Assembly: GCA_900073065.1 (NCBI GenBank)
Contig: FJOG01000022.1
Location: 391,452 to 455,451, forward strand
DNA: 64,000 nucleotides
Direction of reading: 5' to 3'
From: Phialocephala subalpina
Taxonomy: Eukaryota; Ascomycota; Leotiomycetes; Helotiales; Mollisiaceae
Below the pieces are notes generated by a model that saw only the letters and a list, made by a program, of their open reading frames with translations, had not been told where the DNA came from and ran no database searches. A program made the translations under genes and the position numbers. Positions 1-13,400 of the stretch are shown here, in pieces. Position 1 is the first letter of the stretch, and the number at the start of each line of letters is the position of its first letter.

Positions 1-3000
1 CGACTCGTCACCCACCATTGATGCCGCAAGGCAGACGAGACGAGACAGAAAAAAGCCCTTTGTGATGTTACAGCGCGGGTAAGCGGGGATGATGGTGCTT
101 ATCGTCTAGAAACCGCCAAATGCATGTGTCATGCACACGAGGGGCACAATCACCGGAATAACACAGTCTGGGCGCTTCGACCCCACCTGAAAGCAATAAG
201 TATATCAAAATGAGCTAGAACACTATACGGAATAGACGCCATGAGGAGTGATGCAATAAGAGCCTCACAGGGAGAGCGCCCCCCATATTCGAACCATATA
301 AACCAGTCTCTCTCTCAGCCCGCCTTCCCGTAAATGCCTTTGGATAACCTTACCTCCGCCCTCCCCAGCGGCCCGCGATCTCAGGGAGCCTTCATTTCCT
401 TCTGGCCTCTTACATTCCTTGGGAACTAGGCAGCTTTGACCATTGAATCTTAGGAATGATAAGGCAATTGAGAGGCTTTAATCACACTTACCAAGAACAT
501 AGCATTTGGAGGCTTTCCAGGTGCAATTGGTCACAACTCACTCGGTGTGATTCCGAGGTCCTTCAGCTTCTCAGCCCTATGGCAGAACGATCTTAAGCGA
601 CGGCTTTTTAGGGGAAGTCACGTCACGGGATATCCTTCTTTGGACGACATGTCTTCTCCTATTTCTAGCTGTGGTCGTGAAAAATATTATTGGTAGGTTA
701 TTGGACCTGGAGTGTGGTCAACATGATCGTGGATTCATTATGTCAATCAATGGTTTCTTGATGGCGTTAACAATGGGGTTACCGAGCGAGGTCACGCCTA
801 CCCCTTTCTCTTGGATTTAGATTACACCTATGCTAAACCTCCACAGCACCGAAGGAAAGAGACACCTCCTCCGCAGTACCTGGCCAAGCTCTATTCTCCA
901 GGAAACTTTGCATCAAAAGCCCTGTATTGCAAAGTCCTGTAGGGTTTCTGTCCTTTCCGCAATATCGTAGGGACCGTCTCAACTCAGAAGGGAAAGCACG
1001 GGCAACACTTCTGTCGCGACTTCCAACCGAAAGCATCGCAGCATAGCTTCCCCATCATAGATAGCTATTTCAACCTCAAGGACTCATTTCCCCCTAGATA
1101 TCCTTGGAGACTACCATGCGGGTCGCCTTGACTTGCTGCATCGGGAACCTCAAACCTCCTCCATTGACTCTATTCCTACATCGAGGCTGCCGTCAGTGTT
1201 TTGGAGACAGCCTCGAGCCTGGACCGTCATCCACGGTCGCAATCTTCCTCAGCTTGGAATTGACCGTCACAGCAGCACCGCGAATGTCTTCGAAGCCTTC
1301 AATTCACGCCCGACAACTGAGACGATAGGACTGTCACTTCCACAATCAGAATAGTGTTTGTTAGTGATGCACCTTCGTCACATTGTGATGATTCTGACCG
1401 ACTTCAAAGCATATCCTTCTCCCCGGACCGGGATCCAGCGCCCAGACGAACCCCGCTCCTTCGCGATTCTACCAACCATCATGAGACTCCCGCAGGCAAA
1501 CCTTCCTTGCGTTTCAAGATGCCCTCAAAGAAGCCGTCAACAGCCTTACTTTCACAATTGCACGGGTCTTTGCAACCTCTAGGCACTGCTTCGATACCAT
1601 CCAACATGTTCTGATTCACAGTATCGACAGCGAGGCAATCGCGCACTCGATTTGAGATACTTACCGGATCGCTACAATGCTTCCGCGAAAGAATATACAC
1701 ATTTTTACCTATCGGCAGATGTTTGGCGATATTCTACACTTCACAGTGAGTCACAGACTAACAGTTACTCTCGGTTCCTGTCATCGAATCAAATTGCTTC
1801 CCCATTTCAAATATACAACTTTTGTTCATTTGCCTTGGAAGAAGAGAGCAGGGCCAAAAATGTCGTGGCCCGACCCTAGATTCAAAATAGCTGGTACAAG
1901 GTGCCTTCATACGTCGTTTACGTGGCAGTGCTTTCAATCTGCCCAAGCCTATCGTTTGTGCGTGTCTGAACTTTATTGTGCTTTTCGGTTTTGATTTCCA
2001 TTGGAGGCTGGGCAATTGCGTGGTGAGGCATCTGAGATTTGTATATGAAGCTTCACTTTCAGGAGGGTTGCCGCGTGTCCTGGACGATCAGGCAACAGAA
2101 TTTGGTCTAATCAAAGTTGAATTCAGACACACCCGACTCAACTTTATGCAGCGCTCGAATTACAATATCAACCTTTGTCAAGCATGTTGAACTCGTGTGC
2201 TCGGCAGCATGGCTGGAGTTGGGCGTGGACGTCGTATCTGCCCCTGAATGAGCTCTGCCACGATCACAAAGTCGTATTTGTGAGCAACCGCTTTTCTGTT
2301 TCAGGTCAAGTGATCATGAACATGGAATCAAGCGTGATGAGATTCCAAAGGAGTTCACAGCAACATTGATGCTGGGCCAACAGCGCTACCAGACTTCACA
2401 TTTCGATGGAAATCTCACAAATGGGCCCCGTAATATCATGGCAGTTGCGAAGCAGCGATAGGCCATGAGCATATATTTCACTGCTATCGTTCGTTTCAGC
2501 TCCTCCATAGTACAGTACTCGAGAGAATCAATCACGTACGAGCTGAGGGCCATCTCACCTCAGACTCGCGAAGCTCGTTCCGGGCAACGCTTCGTGATAC
2601 ATCCTTTGTGTAGCAACGCTTGAAGTCAGCGTGAGTCCGCCTTGTCATTGGGCTTCCTTCACATTCAATTGAGGGCATTCGGATCCTATTTCAGACCGAA
2701 ATCCCCATGACTGACGCAGTTGGTGACGGCAGCTCAAGAGGCGCAGCCTGACAGATCAATATCCGAACAAGCGGCTATTTTCTTATCCGCCAGCAACTCG
2801 GGAAGTACGAGCTTTTACTGAACAATCCGTCATCTCCCGATGACTGCATTGTTAGCTAGTTGCCTTATCCTCGTCAACCATTTGGGGATTTTGCTGCGTT
2901 GTGGCTTTTGAGTGAGCATCTGATAATCCGCCGACTGGATTTTAGGTCTTCCGATTCTCTGAACGTCGGGACTCGCCGGAAAGACTTGGTACCCCCTTTC

Positions 3001-3936
3001 CAAAAATTGGCCACCCACGTGCAATTGCGCAATTCTACATTTACTTCTAAGTCAAATGCAATTCGTGAGGTGTTTAAGTGGCAAAATTCCCTCCAATCGT
3101 TCTTTCATCTTTTCTCGAAGGTTTTTTTTTTTTGCTGAGGAAGCATCATGAAGAGTGGCTGAGCTTAAGCGAGCCAATCACGGAGCAGACCGACCAAAAG
3201 ACTGGTCTGGATACCTACTATTTCTGGCATATCTGCAAGCCTCAGAATTGAGCAGCTGGATTTTCAGCGAGCTTCAAAGCGACTAATTTTTCCCGAAACG
3301 CAAAGAGTTTGTTGTGGAGAAATTTCTAAAGTTTAAAATGACTTGTAAGATGATTCCAGACATTTGGCTGAACGGAATACGTTTCCGCGAGGTGCGGAAG
3401 TGGCAATTTTGACGAGATGAATGACACGTGCCATCGCCCCTGAGTGGTGGATGCCAAGGCTAGTATGCAGGTCCAACTAATCTTTCAAGATCTTCATACT
3501 TCCTTCCATTCGCCTTCAGAATAAATTTCTTGTTTCTTGCCACAGCAAGTTGTTATGTTTTCAGGTTCTTTTAACTAGTTTTTATTGATATTTGTCCTTC
3601 TTTCGTATCCTTTTTGCCCCAAGTTCTGTCATTCGCTAATTTGATTAATTTTCTCCTCTCTTCATCCGAGCTTTCCTTGTCGCATAACATCACAGACCAT
3701 GGCCACCCACCACTCATGCGACAAGACTCATAGCCACTTCACCCACTGACGACGCCGATGACTCTCTTCTCCATATTACTTGCCATCTCCAACGACGCCC
3801 TTCAGCCACTCCAACAGATTTTGCACACCCTTCTATCGGCGATCAAGCTTTACAGCCACAAGCCGAGACCAACCAATATATCGCTCAGCCAGTCACTGTC
3901 CAATCTGTCCTACGCCTGTGCTATATCGCCAACTCC

Positions 3937-4230
3937 TTGACGACTGGACCACTGCATTATCCACATCGAGAGTCGCCACCTCCAGGGCCATCGCCAGAGC
4001 GCAAGAGCCCTGACTGGCAGCTGCCAACCTCCTCGCGCCCATCCCAGCTACCCTCTCAAGGCTCCCGTGTTTCGTATCGTTTGTTCCACGTCCTGATACA
4101 TGGGATTTTACCGTTGACTCAATCGACAAGCAGAAGCTAGCGTAGTTGCCCTACCGTGATGAATACTCCGTGCAGGAACTATGGTGTTTTGAGATGCAAT
4201 CCGGCCCGATGAACACGTCTTGATGCCTGA
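3937..4230 (+). pseudogene. Possible decayed coding stretch, unknown
   Basis: One plus-strand frame reads protein-like for about 95 codons, including VPRPDTWDFTVDSIDKQKLA and LPYRDEYSVQELWCFEMQ. It is broken by a TGA after ARAQEP near 4010 and a TAG at about 4140. Both stops are one C-to-T change away from sense codons. The amino-acid composition looks selected rather than random, but I recognise no family and see no start or end. This may be a gene relic or chance. Confidence 0.2.
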
Positions 4231-5568
4231 AGATGGCAATGTTATTCATCAACAAGCGGTCTGGGCAGCAAGACTAGCCACCCGAGGTGGGCATAGGTCG
4301 GGAGCGAGGGCCTTAGAGTGGTTGCCGAGTAGGGGGAAAAGCTGCCATATGCTGTGCATTTCGGCGGTGAGATAACGGGAGCTTTTGGTCCCTGAAGAAG
4401 ATCGCGGCTCACTGGAAACATGACGGCTCACTGGACGCCAGACATTCGGTGAGAACCCGCCCTGGAGTCAATACTGACGCGCAGCGAGTCAGGGGCTCGT
4501 CGGGAAGGCTCCAGCTTGGTTGATGTTCACTCCCTGAAAACACTGCTGGATCCTGGATACCCTACGAAGCTCACTGGAGGACACCCACGTTGTCGAGGTA
4601 AGGTATGTTGACGACGTGACATACAATTACTCATGGGGCTTACGCCCCAAACATGAGTCGACGGGGCCACACTGATTCATGGTCCTTGAATAGCACAGCG
4701 TTGGCCTTGGACCTGTGGAGGTCACTCAGTGAGCGCCACTGCTAGAAGGCACCTACCAAGTTCATGCAAGTTCTTGGGCCGGAAACCAGGAAACCGCGCC
4801 CAGCAAACGAGATCACGATATGCAAGTTCTGTCCTAGACCTCGGACGATAAGTTCACAGTCTGGTTGCCTCACCAATTGTGCTTGCTACTGACGAAGATA
4901 CGGACTCGGTGAGCAGGAGGACGAAATGGCCCTGAGATTTACCGTCCAGACGATCATAGACAAGTTAGACAAATACCGGGCCATGAGGGAGTGGAGATCT
5001 GCAATATACCACTCAATATATGAACACGATGGCAGCACTAGCTGCCTCGCTGATCTCAGTGGATGGGCATCACGGTCAATGACAGCACTTTCGTTGACTT
5101 GTGCTAATTCATGAAACACGAACAAGAATGAGATTGCTCTTTCGTTGGCCCTCGTGAAGAGGAGAGCTTGGGAAGCCTCATTGTCCTTTCTCAACGCTTC
5201 TGGGGTTGATCAACGATCAGCGGTCTACGATGTTCCATAGCCGCGCCCTGAACGGTAAATAAGAGGCTGAAGATGCCAGGTACGAAAACAAATGCAGGGC
5301 AGCGGTTCAGCAGATCAAAATATGCAGTTTAATCCTTTATCTCGTTGAGACTTCATGGCCAATGATGATTATGTGAGCGGCGAGGCTGCATTTGTGATTG
5401 GATTTCAGTGAAACGATCTTTAGCCTCAAAGTAGAGCTTGGGGCCCAGTGACCTGGATGGAAGGCGCGGATCCTCCGTAAGCCTCGGATCAATTTGAGGG
5501 TGTGATTGCACGATACTGTCATTCACGAGGTCTTGGAGGAGGCCCGGGGACACTGTACAGGATGTGCA

Positions 5569-5730
5569 TACGAAGTACAGGGTCTTTTGTTAAATATCGC
5601 CACCCAGATTACCCAATTACAGACCAGAAAGAGAAGATCTGGACAAGTGATTAGGCAGACCACTCGGTTTTTTGACAGTATTCGGACGAATCTACACTCG
5701 CCTAACAATTAAAAGGCCCTGTACTTCGTA
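5569..5730. repeat. Short inverted repeat, MITE-like
   Basis: The left arm TACGAAGTACAGGGTCTTTT (5569-5588) and the reverse complement of the right arm near 5711-5730, TACGAAGTACAGGGCCTTTT, agree at 19 of 20 positions and enclose about 120 bp. No clear target-site duplication is visible. It could be a remnant of a small non-autonomous DNA element or a chance palindrome. Confidence 0.35.
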
Positions 5731-8435
5731 AGTGTCTCTCGCGCTGTTGTAGCAGCGGCACCCTGCAGGCACATCTCCATCGGGTGCCCACATTATGGGA
5801 AAGCAACAACTACCGATGACAGCCAGACTTTGTTTGGATGAAAGTGCTTTACTTGACGGAAAGACGCACTCGGCGTTTGAGACCCTTTTCCGGAAGAGTA
5901 GAAAGTGTTGCAAAGCCCTCTCGCGCTTGCAGCCGGACTGTCTAATGAGAGCGCTTAGAGGCGATATAATATGGAGTAGCATTGGATTGTGTACAAAATG
6001 AATCATTCATGTTCTCAGGTAATGTTCGCCTCGTTGATGCGATCTGTCATCCTTTCGATAAACATTGGACTACTCTGTTTGGAAACTCAAGGCGAGTTTT
6101 TGCGCATGTGTACAATTTGTGCATGCGGAGTCGCTGAATAGTGGCGACGGCGAGTCCTCAGTCTCGTACTGGCTGAGGCTGAGATGATATGTGATAAAGA
6201 ACATTAATTACTCAATAGTTCCGTCATGTAGTGATGCCAACTCACACAGCTAGTACTCACTGCTCAGGAAATACCTCATACCAAATTCCATTCCAGCCCA
6301 ACGTCCCTAGCGTCAGGCTCGAGTAAGGCTGAGAATAACCTCAAGAACATCGTTTCTATGAATTTGGATTGCGATATGTGTGTGTAATTCTGGCTGATTT
6401 TCTCCTGGACGTAAATCACAACCGCGGATGTTAGTTACACTAACGGAAGACTAAGACAACCTCAACCAATTCGAGACCATGGCGAACACAGCATGACTCT
6501 GGCCGTACCCGCGGCTATTTACCGTAACACTGCAGTATCGAAATGTGCATGCTTCGTATGCCACCCGAGATCCCGGGATCTGGCGACTCTCATTGAATCA
6601 TTCTCACGCATTGCTGACGCAAGGACCTCCTACGGGCCTCTTTTGGTAGCACAACAGGGGTTAGTATTACCCCAGATTGATTCTCTTTATATCTGAGAGG
6701 CTGAGGACTCTGGCAAGTCACTTGGAAGCTTCTGCCTTACACTCTCTCGCGGAGAAGACTCCGAAAAAGGTGATGGGAGTCTGCATCTCTCATGTGCCGG
6801 GAATACCAAAAGGGGTTCCGAGCGCGTCGCGAAATTGATGATGACGCCTGATTTGTATGAAGACCTCTTGTGTGACTACACCAGCGGAAGGACCGAGCGT
6901 GCACGACAATCAAACCCATAGGTTTGGTTCCATGATTGAGTTGCGAGGTACCCGAATAAGAAAGCATGCGGGCATGTTTGCTAAATTCCCTAGATCTAAC
7001 AGGTACCATCTGCGGAAGATCTGTTTTGACACCTGACTCGGACATGGCGCGGAAATTTGCACGCGAAAAGAAGAAAACCATAACCCGCAAAGAGAATTGA
7101 ATTGGGAACGTTCTCCGGGCGGCAATACTCGCACAGCAGCGAGGCAACAGCTTGTGGCTTCATCACCTCAGCGTTCCCGGATTGCATTGGATAACTCGAA
7201 TGTGTGATTTGTGAAACGTAGCACTGCACGTGCATACATAGAGAACTCGTGATGCTGTACAACACTTGGTCAATGTCCGGACCACAAAGAGGATGCACGG
7301 ACAACTCAGCTCAGCCACATTCTTCAAAGACCAGAACTCGTAACAGGATGTCCTTCACCCAAATGAAACGCATAACAAGCTGCTGTATACCTGTCTCGTG
7401 ATCTCCAAGAGAAGTCTCGGAATAATCCTTGGGAAAATGAAGGAAGATCGGATGCTTGAGCAATGAGAAATAGCTCAATGAGAAATAGCTATGCAGGTAC
7501 TCTGTGTATTCGAGGTCAACAACGCGTCGAAAGCACTGATATGCTGTAATGATGGAATTTGGCTGACAGTGTTTCGAGGAACGAGAGTCGTTTACTCTAT
7601 GGAAGGGGAGTTCAAGGAGGGAGTTCAGTGCTGAGAAGAAAATTTCCATTGGGACAGCTTATGTCAGTCGTCGTTAGAGAAATAAGGTTAGGTTGTTCAG
7701 CCACAAGCCCCATCCCACTTTTCGCAATCAACAAAGCCACCCTCCAGCCACACACGTGTGAACTCAACCTCTTCGCAATTACTCCGTATTTTGATAGTCC
7801 TCCACACTTTTTGTGCGCGATATCAAACTACGAGTTCTGCAATGCATTACTCTTTTTTCCCTCTCCATTACCAATACCAATATACACCTCCTTTGCACAT
7901 CCCGAACAACCATCTTCCTCAACTTAAAAGCTACCACCTGCTGTTCTAGGCTTAACGCATTGATGTTGAGGTCGGCAAATGCGAGACCGAGATGTCCTCC
8001 CCGGCTTCATCTGCTATCTCTCTTCCTTGTCAATATATTATTACATTCTACCCCTCAATAAGCCAAGACATCTCACAGGCCGAAGTTCGCGTACCTTGCA
8101 GATAACATTTGTGTCGGAATTACGATCTCTTATCAACGGCTGAATGGACGCGTCGAATGATTTGAGCTGGTTGGGATTGGCTTGTCAAGACAGAGATTTT
8201 GATATCCATGTCGTCATCACTGCTCACTGCATGGGATTGCTTGATGAGCCCAGAAGTGCTCTGTTGCCTCGTCCTTATCGCAGCTCTAGCTGTGATGATC
8301 ACTGGGAACGAACCAAGCTCCTTGGGGCAGCTGCTTCAATATGACAGGAAAAAGGACATAAAGCTTTCGTCTTCGCAAACCGAACCAACACCAAGAGATT
8401 TGCGGACTTTCTTTAACGCTCCCAGCAAGATCACA

Positions 8436-10431
8436 ATGCTTTTCAAAGCCGTGAGTTTCCTCTTACTCTTGTCGTTGAGTAAACTGGTTTGGGCAAAAAA
8501 TGGCTACGGTGCGTCAGACTTTGGGATCTTGTTGAACTCGCTAACAACAACGTAGTTGAAATCAGCTGCTATCCGGATCTTCTCGAAGTCGGAGCGGAAG
8601 AGCTCATTGCTGGATTAGAAAGCGGAGCATGGACTAGTGTGGACTTGACGAAGGTAAGAGGACTCTTCCTATAAATCTGAGATCGTTCTGATTATTTCAG
8701 GCTTATATCGCACGAATAGAAGAATCAAATCCAGTTCTTCATGCTGTCACCGAGATCAACCCAGACGCGTTGACAATTGCAGCCACGCTCGACGCTGAGA
8801 GAGCAAATGGAACCATTCGGAGCGCGTTGCATGGAATTCCAATGCTCATCAAAAACAACATTGCTACCATGGATCAAATGAACAACACCGCTGGCTCGTA
8901 CTCCTTAATAGGTGCCAAAGTACCACGTGACGCTACAGTTGCTGCAAAACTTCGAGAAGCTGGAATCGTTCTGCTGGGGAAGTCAAATTTATCGCAGTGG
9001 GCCAATTTTAGATCATCGAACAGTTCCAATGGCTGGTCTGCTTATGGCGGGCAGGTGACTGGAGCCTACTACCCAGATATGGATCCATCCGGGAGTTCGT
9101 CCGGGAGTGGAGTCGGAAGCTCCATAGGCCTGGCTTTCGCTTCTTTGGGCACGGAGACTGATGGAAGCATCTTGAGTCCATCCAGTGCCAACAACCTGGT
9201 AGGCATCAAGCCTTCTGTTGGACTTACATCGAGATCTTTGGTCATCCCAATCTCGGAGCATCAAGATACAGTTGGTACGTTGATATCTCATTGAAACCAC
9301 ATCTTTCGAGAGACTGACCATATTTTCAGGACCGATGGCACGAAGTGTCACCGACGCAGCATATGTACTTTCGATCATTGCTGGAAAGGATCCGAACGAC
9401 AACTACACTTCCGCACAGCCTTTCGACACACCTCCGGACTACACTCAAGCACTCAACTTCTCCAGTCTCAGAGGTGCTCGAATTGGTATTCCAAGAAACG
9501 GTCTTACTTTCGACGAGACCAGTCAGCCCGTTTCGGATGCTTTTGATGCTGCGATCCAAGTCCTCAAGAGCGCTGGCGCCACAATTGTGGATAACGCCAA
9601 CTTCTCGGCATGGAATCAATATGTGGCTGATGCCAATGCTCCAATTGGAAACTCAACCATTGTTTTGGATGCTGATTTCGTTTCTAATCTGGCAAACTAC
9701 CTCGCCGAGCTCACTTCAAATCCGAACAATATTTACAGCCTGGCTGATGAGTCCAACTTCACTCACACGTTTTCCCTCGAGCAATACCCGCAACGAGACA
9801 CCGGAGTCTGGGACCAGTCTCTATCCTTGGGCTACAATAATTCGGACTATCGCTTTTGGCAAGCATATCAATACACTTCATATTTCGGAGGTGAAGGAGG
9901 GGTTTTGGGGGCTCTGAAGACCTATAACCTCGATGCTCTTATTCTTCCCACAGATTATTCTCCAGGACTGCCAGCTGCTGCAGGTCTGCCTGTTGTCACG
10001 GTCCCGATGGGGTTCTACCCAACCAACAGTACTGTTCTCAAGTCACGAAATTGGGGACTCGTGGAAATAGGGCCCAACATTCCGTATGTGTCTCCTTTTC
10101 AAATATGTACTCCCATCTTGCATGCTCCTTCAACATGTCCATGTTCAAGTTGAATATCATTTATATAGTCTATCTATTTCTGTATTCTATTTCTGTATCC
10201 TCGAACGGCCGAACTTTGGTCTTGCAGAAGACGTCCTCCAGCTACATCTACGAACTCATTATTCTGACCTTGATAATTTTCAGATTCGGGCTCTCTTTCA
10301 TGGGCTCTAAGTGGTCAGAAGAAACCTTGATCGGGTTTGCCTATGCATTCGAACAGAGAACCAACATTCGGGAGAGGGTCCAGCCATACTTTGTTCCCAA
10401 CACTCAGTTGGCAGATGTTATTGGAAAGTGA
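8436..10431 (+). CDS. Secreted amidase (amidase signature family)
   Basis: Predicted fungal amidase of about 548 aa that hydrolyses amide bonds; the substrate cannot be told from sequence. Proposed exons are 8436-8508, 8556-8653, 8701-9274, 9330-10083 and 10284-10431; the reading frame is kept through all four introns. Residues 1-20 (MLFKAVSFLLLLSLSKLVWA) form a signal peptide, so the enzyme is likely secreted or vacuolar, and Asn-X-Ser/Thr sites are common. The Ser-cisSer-Lys triad of the family is visible: Lys108 in MLIKNNIA, the cis-serine in GSSSGSG near residue 190, and Ser213 in GTETDGSI (the family more often has TGGS). The glycine/serine-rich core and the C-terminal SFMGSKWSEETLIGFAYAFEQ segment are typical. 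The last intron is long for this window (200 nt). It stands alone between two gene-poor stretches, with no pathway neighbours. Confidence 0.9.
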
Positions 10432-13400
10432 GAATACGGAGAAATACAGTATCTATTCTGTATTCGATCGGCGATCGATCACTGAGCATCTATATCACTA
10501 GCTAAATGTATAATGTCTGCACCTTTCCACCATGATCCCAGGGATGCATCTCGGCCTTTCACATTCTGGAGATCCAGATCTCAACATGAGGCCATTCTAA
10601 GTCTGTTGTCAGTCTGCCTCGTTGGGTTAGGTGCTCGACACGACTCAAACCCTCATGCATGTTTGCTCAAGCTCACCGCTGTCATGTTCACCGCCATTTC
10701 TGATTCTTCACTTCAACTGTTCAGAAACTCTACCATCTTTTGAGTACCATCGATGGGAGAATCTGGTAGTATATGATTTATCAGAACTGACCAAGCAGAT
10801 GTGACAATGTTTACCCCTATTTTCTAACGTCAGATAACCGAGAGCGCAACCGAAAGAGATCTTCCGAGGTCCCAAAACGCTCACAGATCCCCTTGCATAC
10901 TCCTGAAGTAGTTCTCGAGCCATAATCTCGGTACAGGCAGACACCTTTAGTGGATCCGAGCTCAGCGCTCGGAACGCCGGCCATGGTAGGACAGCAAGCC
11001 GCCTTGATGAGGTCCAAGTGCTTGGCCTGGCCACAAGATCTGAAGCCTTCGCCCGCGACAAGGCAACCAAAGCCCGACAGAATTTTGATACAACCGCGAA
11101 AGGAATTGCAACTGCACAGTCCTCAAATCTCTACCGCATAATCCAACCTGAAACAGGTCCGATCCCGACGGAAGGGAAGCGCCCGGTAAGGCGAGGAGCC
11201 GCGAGGCTGAGCTTTCCTTCAAACGAGAAGATCAAAGATCAACCCCTAGGGGTTAAAGCATTTCCAGATGTCCCGTGATAGAAGAAACTTTCAGCCTGAT
11301 AGCATAAACCACACTCGACAATAACATGTCTGATTGCATACTGAGCGGAGGTCGAAGTCCATCAAGGCAACCGGCAAACTTTGAGTCTTTTACAGATGGT
11401 GATCATGCCGATACTGTACCGCAGCCTTACCCCTCCACACCAAATTATCTCTCCAGTTCTCAATACTTGGTCCTCTGACAAGGAAAACCTTAACTACCCT
11501 GTTTGGTTTCAAAACGTGGACCGTTGGATAAAATATACATCTCGGCGCTTGCAGATCTGCAGAGAAGTGATGTCGCTATTACTTTTGGATTGCCTTCGAA
11601 GGTACTACCTCAGCCCACGTCAGTCCTTGAACGCCTCATTGCTGCTTTAAATTGTCAATTCTATGCAAGGCAGACGAGGCAACCGAGCTAACGTACTTTG
11701 CTCGGCTTACTTTCCATCACCGAGACTTCTAATTTGCTTCTTCTCTGCAAAGAGAATCCTCTTCGGCGAAATCAATATGCATTATGTGCAAATGTAGAGC
11801 TAACCCCGCGGGAAAAGCAAGTGTCTACCCGCGCCCAACCAAGAATCTCTTATCCGTCCTGCGATACGCTGAACTCGGTTTGGCACAACGCCACCAACGT
11901 CTTTTGGGGGCGGAATAGAACTCTATAAGTAGACTTGAGTGTCCCAAAAGTGCAAAAAATCTTGCACCAGCGTGCGTGAAAAAGTATGTGTTGTCACAGC
12001 CAAAATCTGCACACAGGAGAACTCTCGGGCGACCCCACTCTCGATTGCTGCGGGATGAGGGGCAACAGGCATCTTGGAAATCAGGCTGTCACCAATCTGA
12101 GCCGAGCCCAGGCTTACTACCCACACCTTTCGTTATTCTTGACGAATCAGTTTCTTCTCTGCACCTCTGTTTCCTTTTGGAAAATATCTAGAGTGGAGGG
12201 TGACGGGAGAAACGTTTCAATTGGTGCCGAATTATCTCCTTATTCTTCGTCATCTGAGAAGAAGTTGAATCTGATGGACGCACCTGGTTTCAAATGATCA
12301 GGTCATACCCACGTACCCGCGTGGGTAGCTCGTGGCTAAAGTTGGCCAGATCTGAAATCGAGTAATATGTGTTTCAAAGGCTATACCTCTTCTTCTAGAA
12401 TACAGGGATTGTGGGGATGTTTCTAGGCGAAGATAAAAGGGGGGGCTTGTGCGACGTGTCACACTCACAACAAGAGGCTGAATTGAGGCTGCATCTTGAT
12501 TTGAATGTAGCTTCAAAAAACGGCAAGGCAAAATTTGCCTTATCGTCCAAGTGGAGCGGTCCCCAATGGAAACTTGCTCATCTCAAATTTCCAAGATCTC
12601 AACTTTGATGTTCTTATAAGTCGGGCGAGAGGCTTACGTCTTCGTTGTCAGAAGTTAGATCGATATGCTGAGAAACCTCAGAAGGCTGGAGAGAGATGCA
12701 TCGCTTTCGGTGTTTGTTCTATGTCCGTCGCGGATGTCCGGGAGGCTTTGAAATCAAGCTTCCACAATTTGGAGCCTCATAGCGAGGGCGTTTTCTTGAA
12801 CCCGATTCGATTGTCCCGGAGGAAACTTTCGTTGAGATGGGAAATGGAGCCTCGTTGAGTGTATGCCAAAATAGTGCTTGCTCGTCCTTACCTCAGCACT
12901 CGATGCAAAGTCTCGAGGTAATTTCTTCCATTGCATTGTATTCTTCCAGCTTCACTTTCTTCTCCAACTTAGCATTCCTTTTGTTTTATGCTTGTCCAAT
13001 GGAATTTTCCGAGCTTTAGATGGAAGGAGCGAGAGAGTGCCGTTGCCTTGTATCATATCTCAAGGTTTTGTTAAAAGTCTAAGAGTGTAGGGAATAAGTC
13101 TGTTTTGCAGATCTGCATAGACTCTCATTCAAAAATGTCTGCGGAATGCTCTTTTGTTTCCAGACCGAATGACTGATTGACACATTCAGAACCCGTACCT
13201 CTGCCTTATTGCCTCACTACCTAGAAAGATCGATTTGACTCTTCTAAAGCAGCAATTCAAGGGAGAATACTTATAACATTTAGTGGATTCAAACGTACAA
13301 ATTCGATGAGGAGTTGCCAATTCCAAGCAGGACATCCAAATTGGTGATCCAATGCTCGATGCAGGTTCGTAGAGAACTTGGTACTCCCAGCATGACCAAG

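Larger units (their letters stand above)
1..8435. other. Gene-poor region, no supported gene
   Basis: About 8.4 kb without a convincing gene. Open frames are short, many lack an ATG, and none resembles a family I know. Between about 3.9 and 4.25 kb, and again at 4.9-5.1 kb, there are stretches with protein-like composition broken by stops, which may be old decayed genes. A short inverted repeat lies at 5569-5730 and a small direct duplication at about 7460-7490. No tRNA, rRNA or long terminal repeat was seen. Confidence 0.5.

Noticed and set aside
10708..11278. Several 60-120 codon ORFs on both strands
   Set aside because: No conserved motif, no plausible splice structure and mutual overlap.
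12305..12326. Short palindrome TACCCACG..CGTGGGTA
   Set aside because: An 8-bp stem in intergenic DNA is common by chance and has no second copy.
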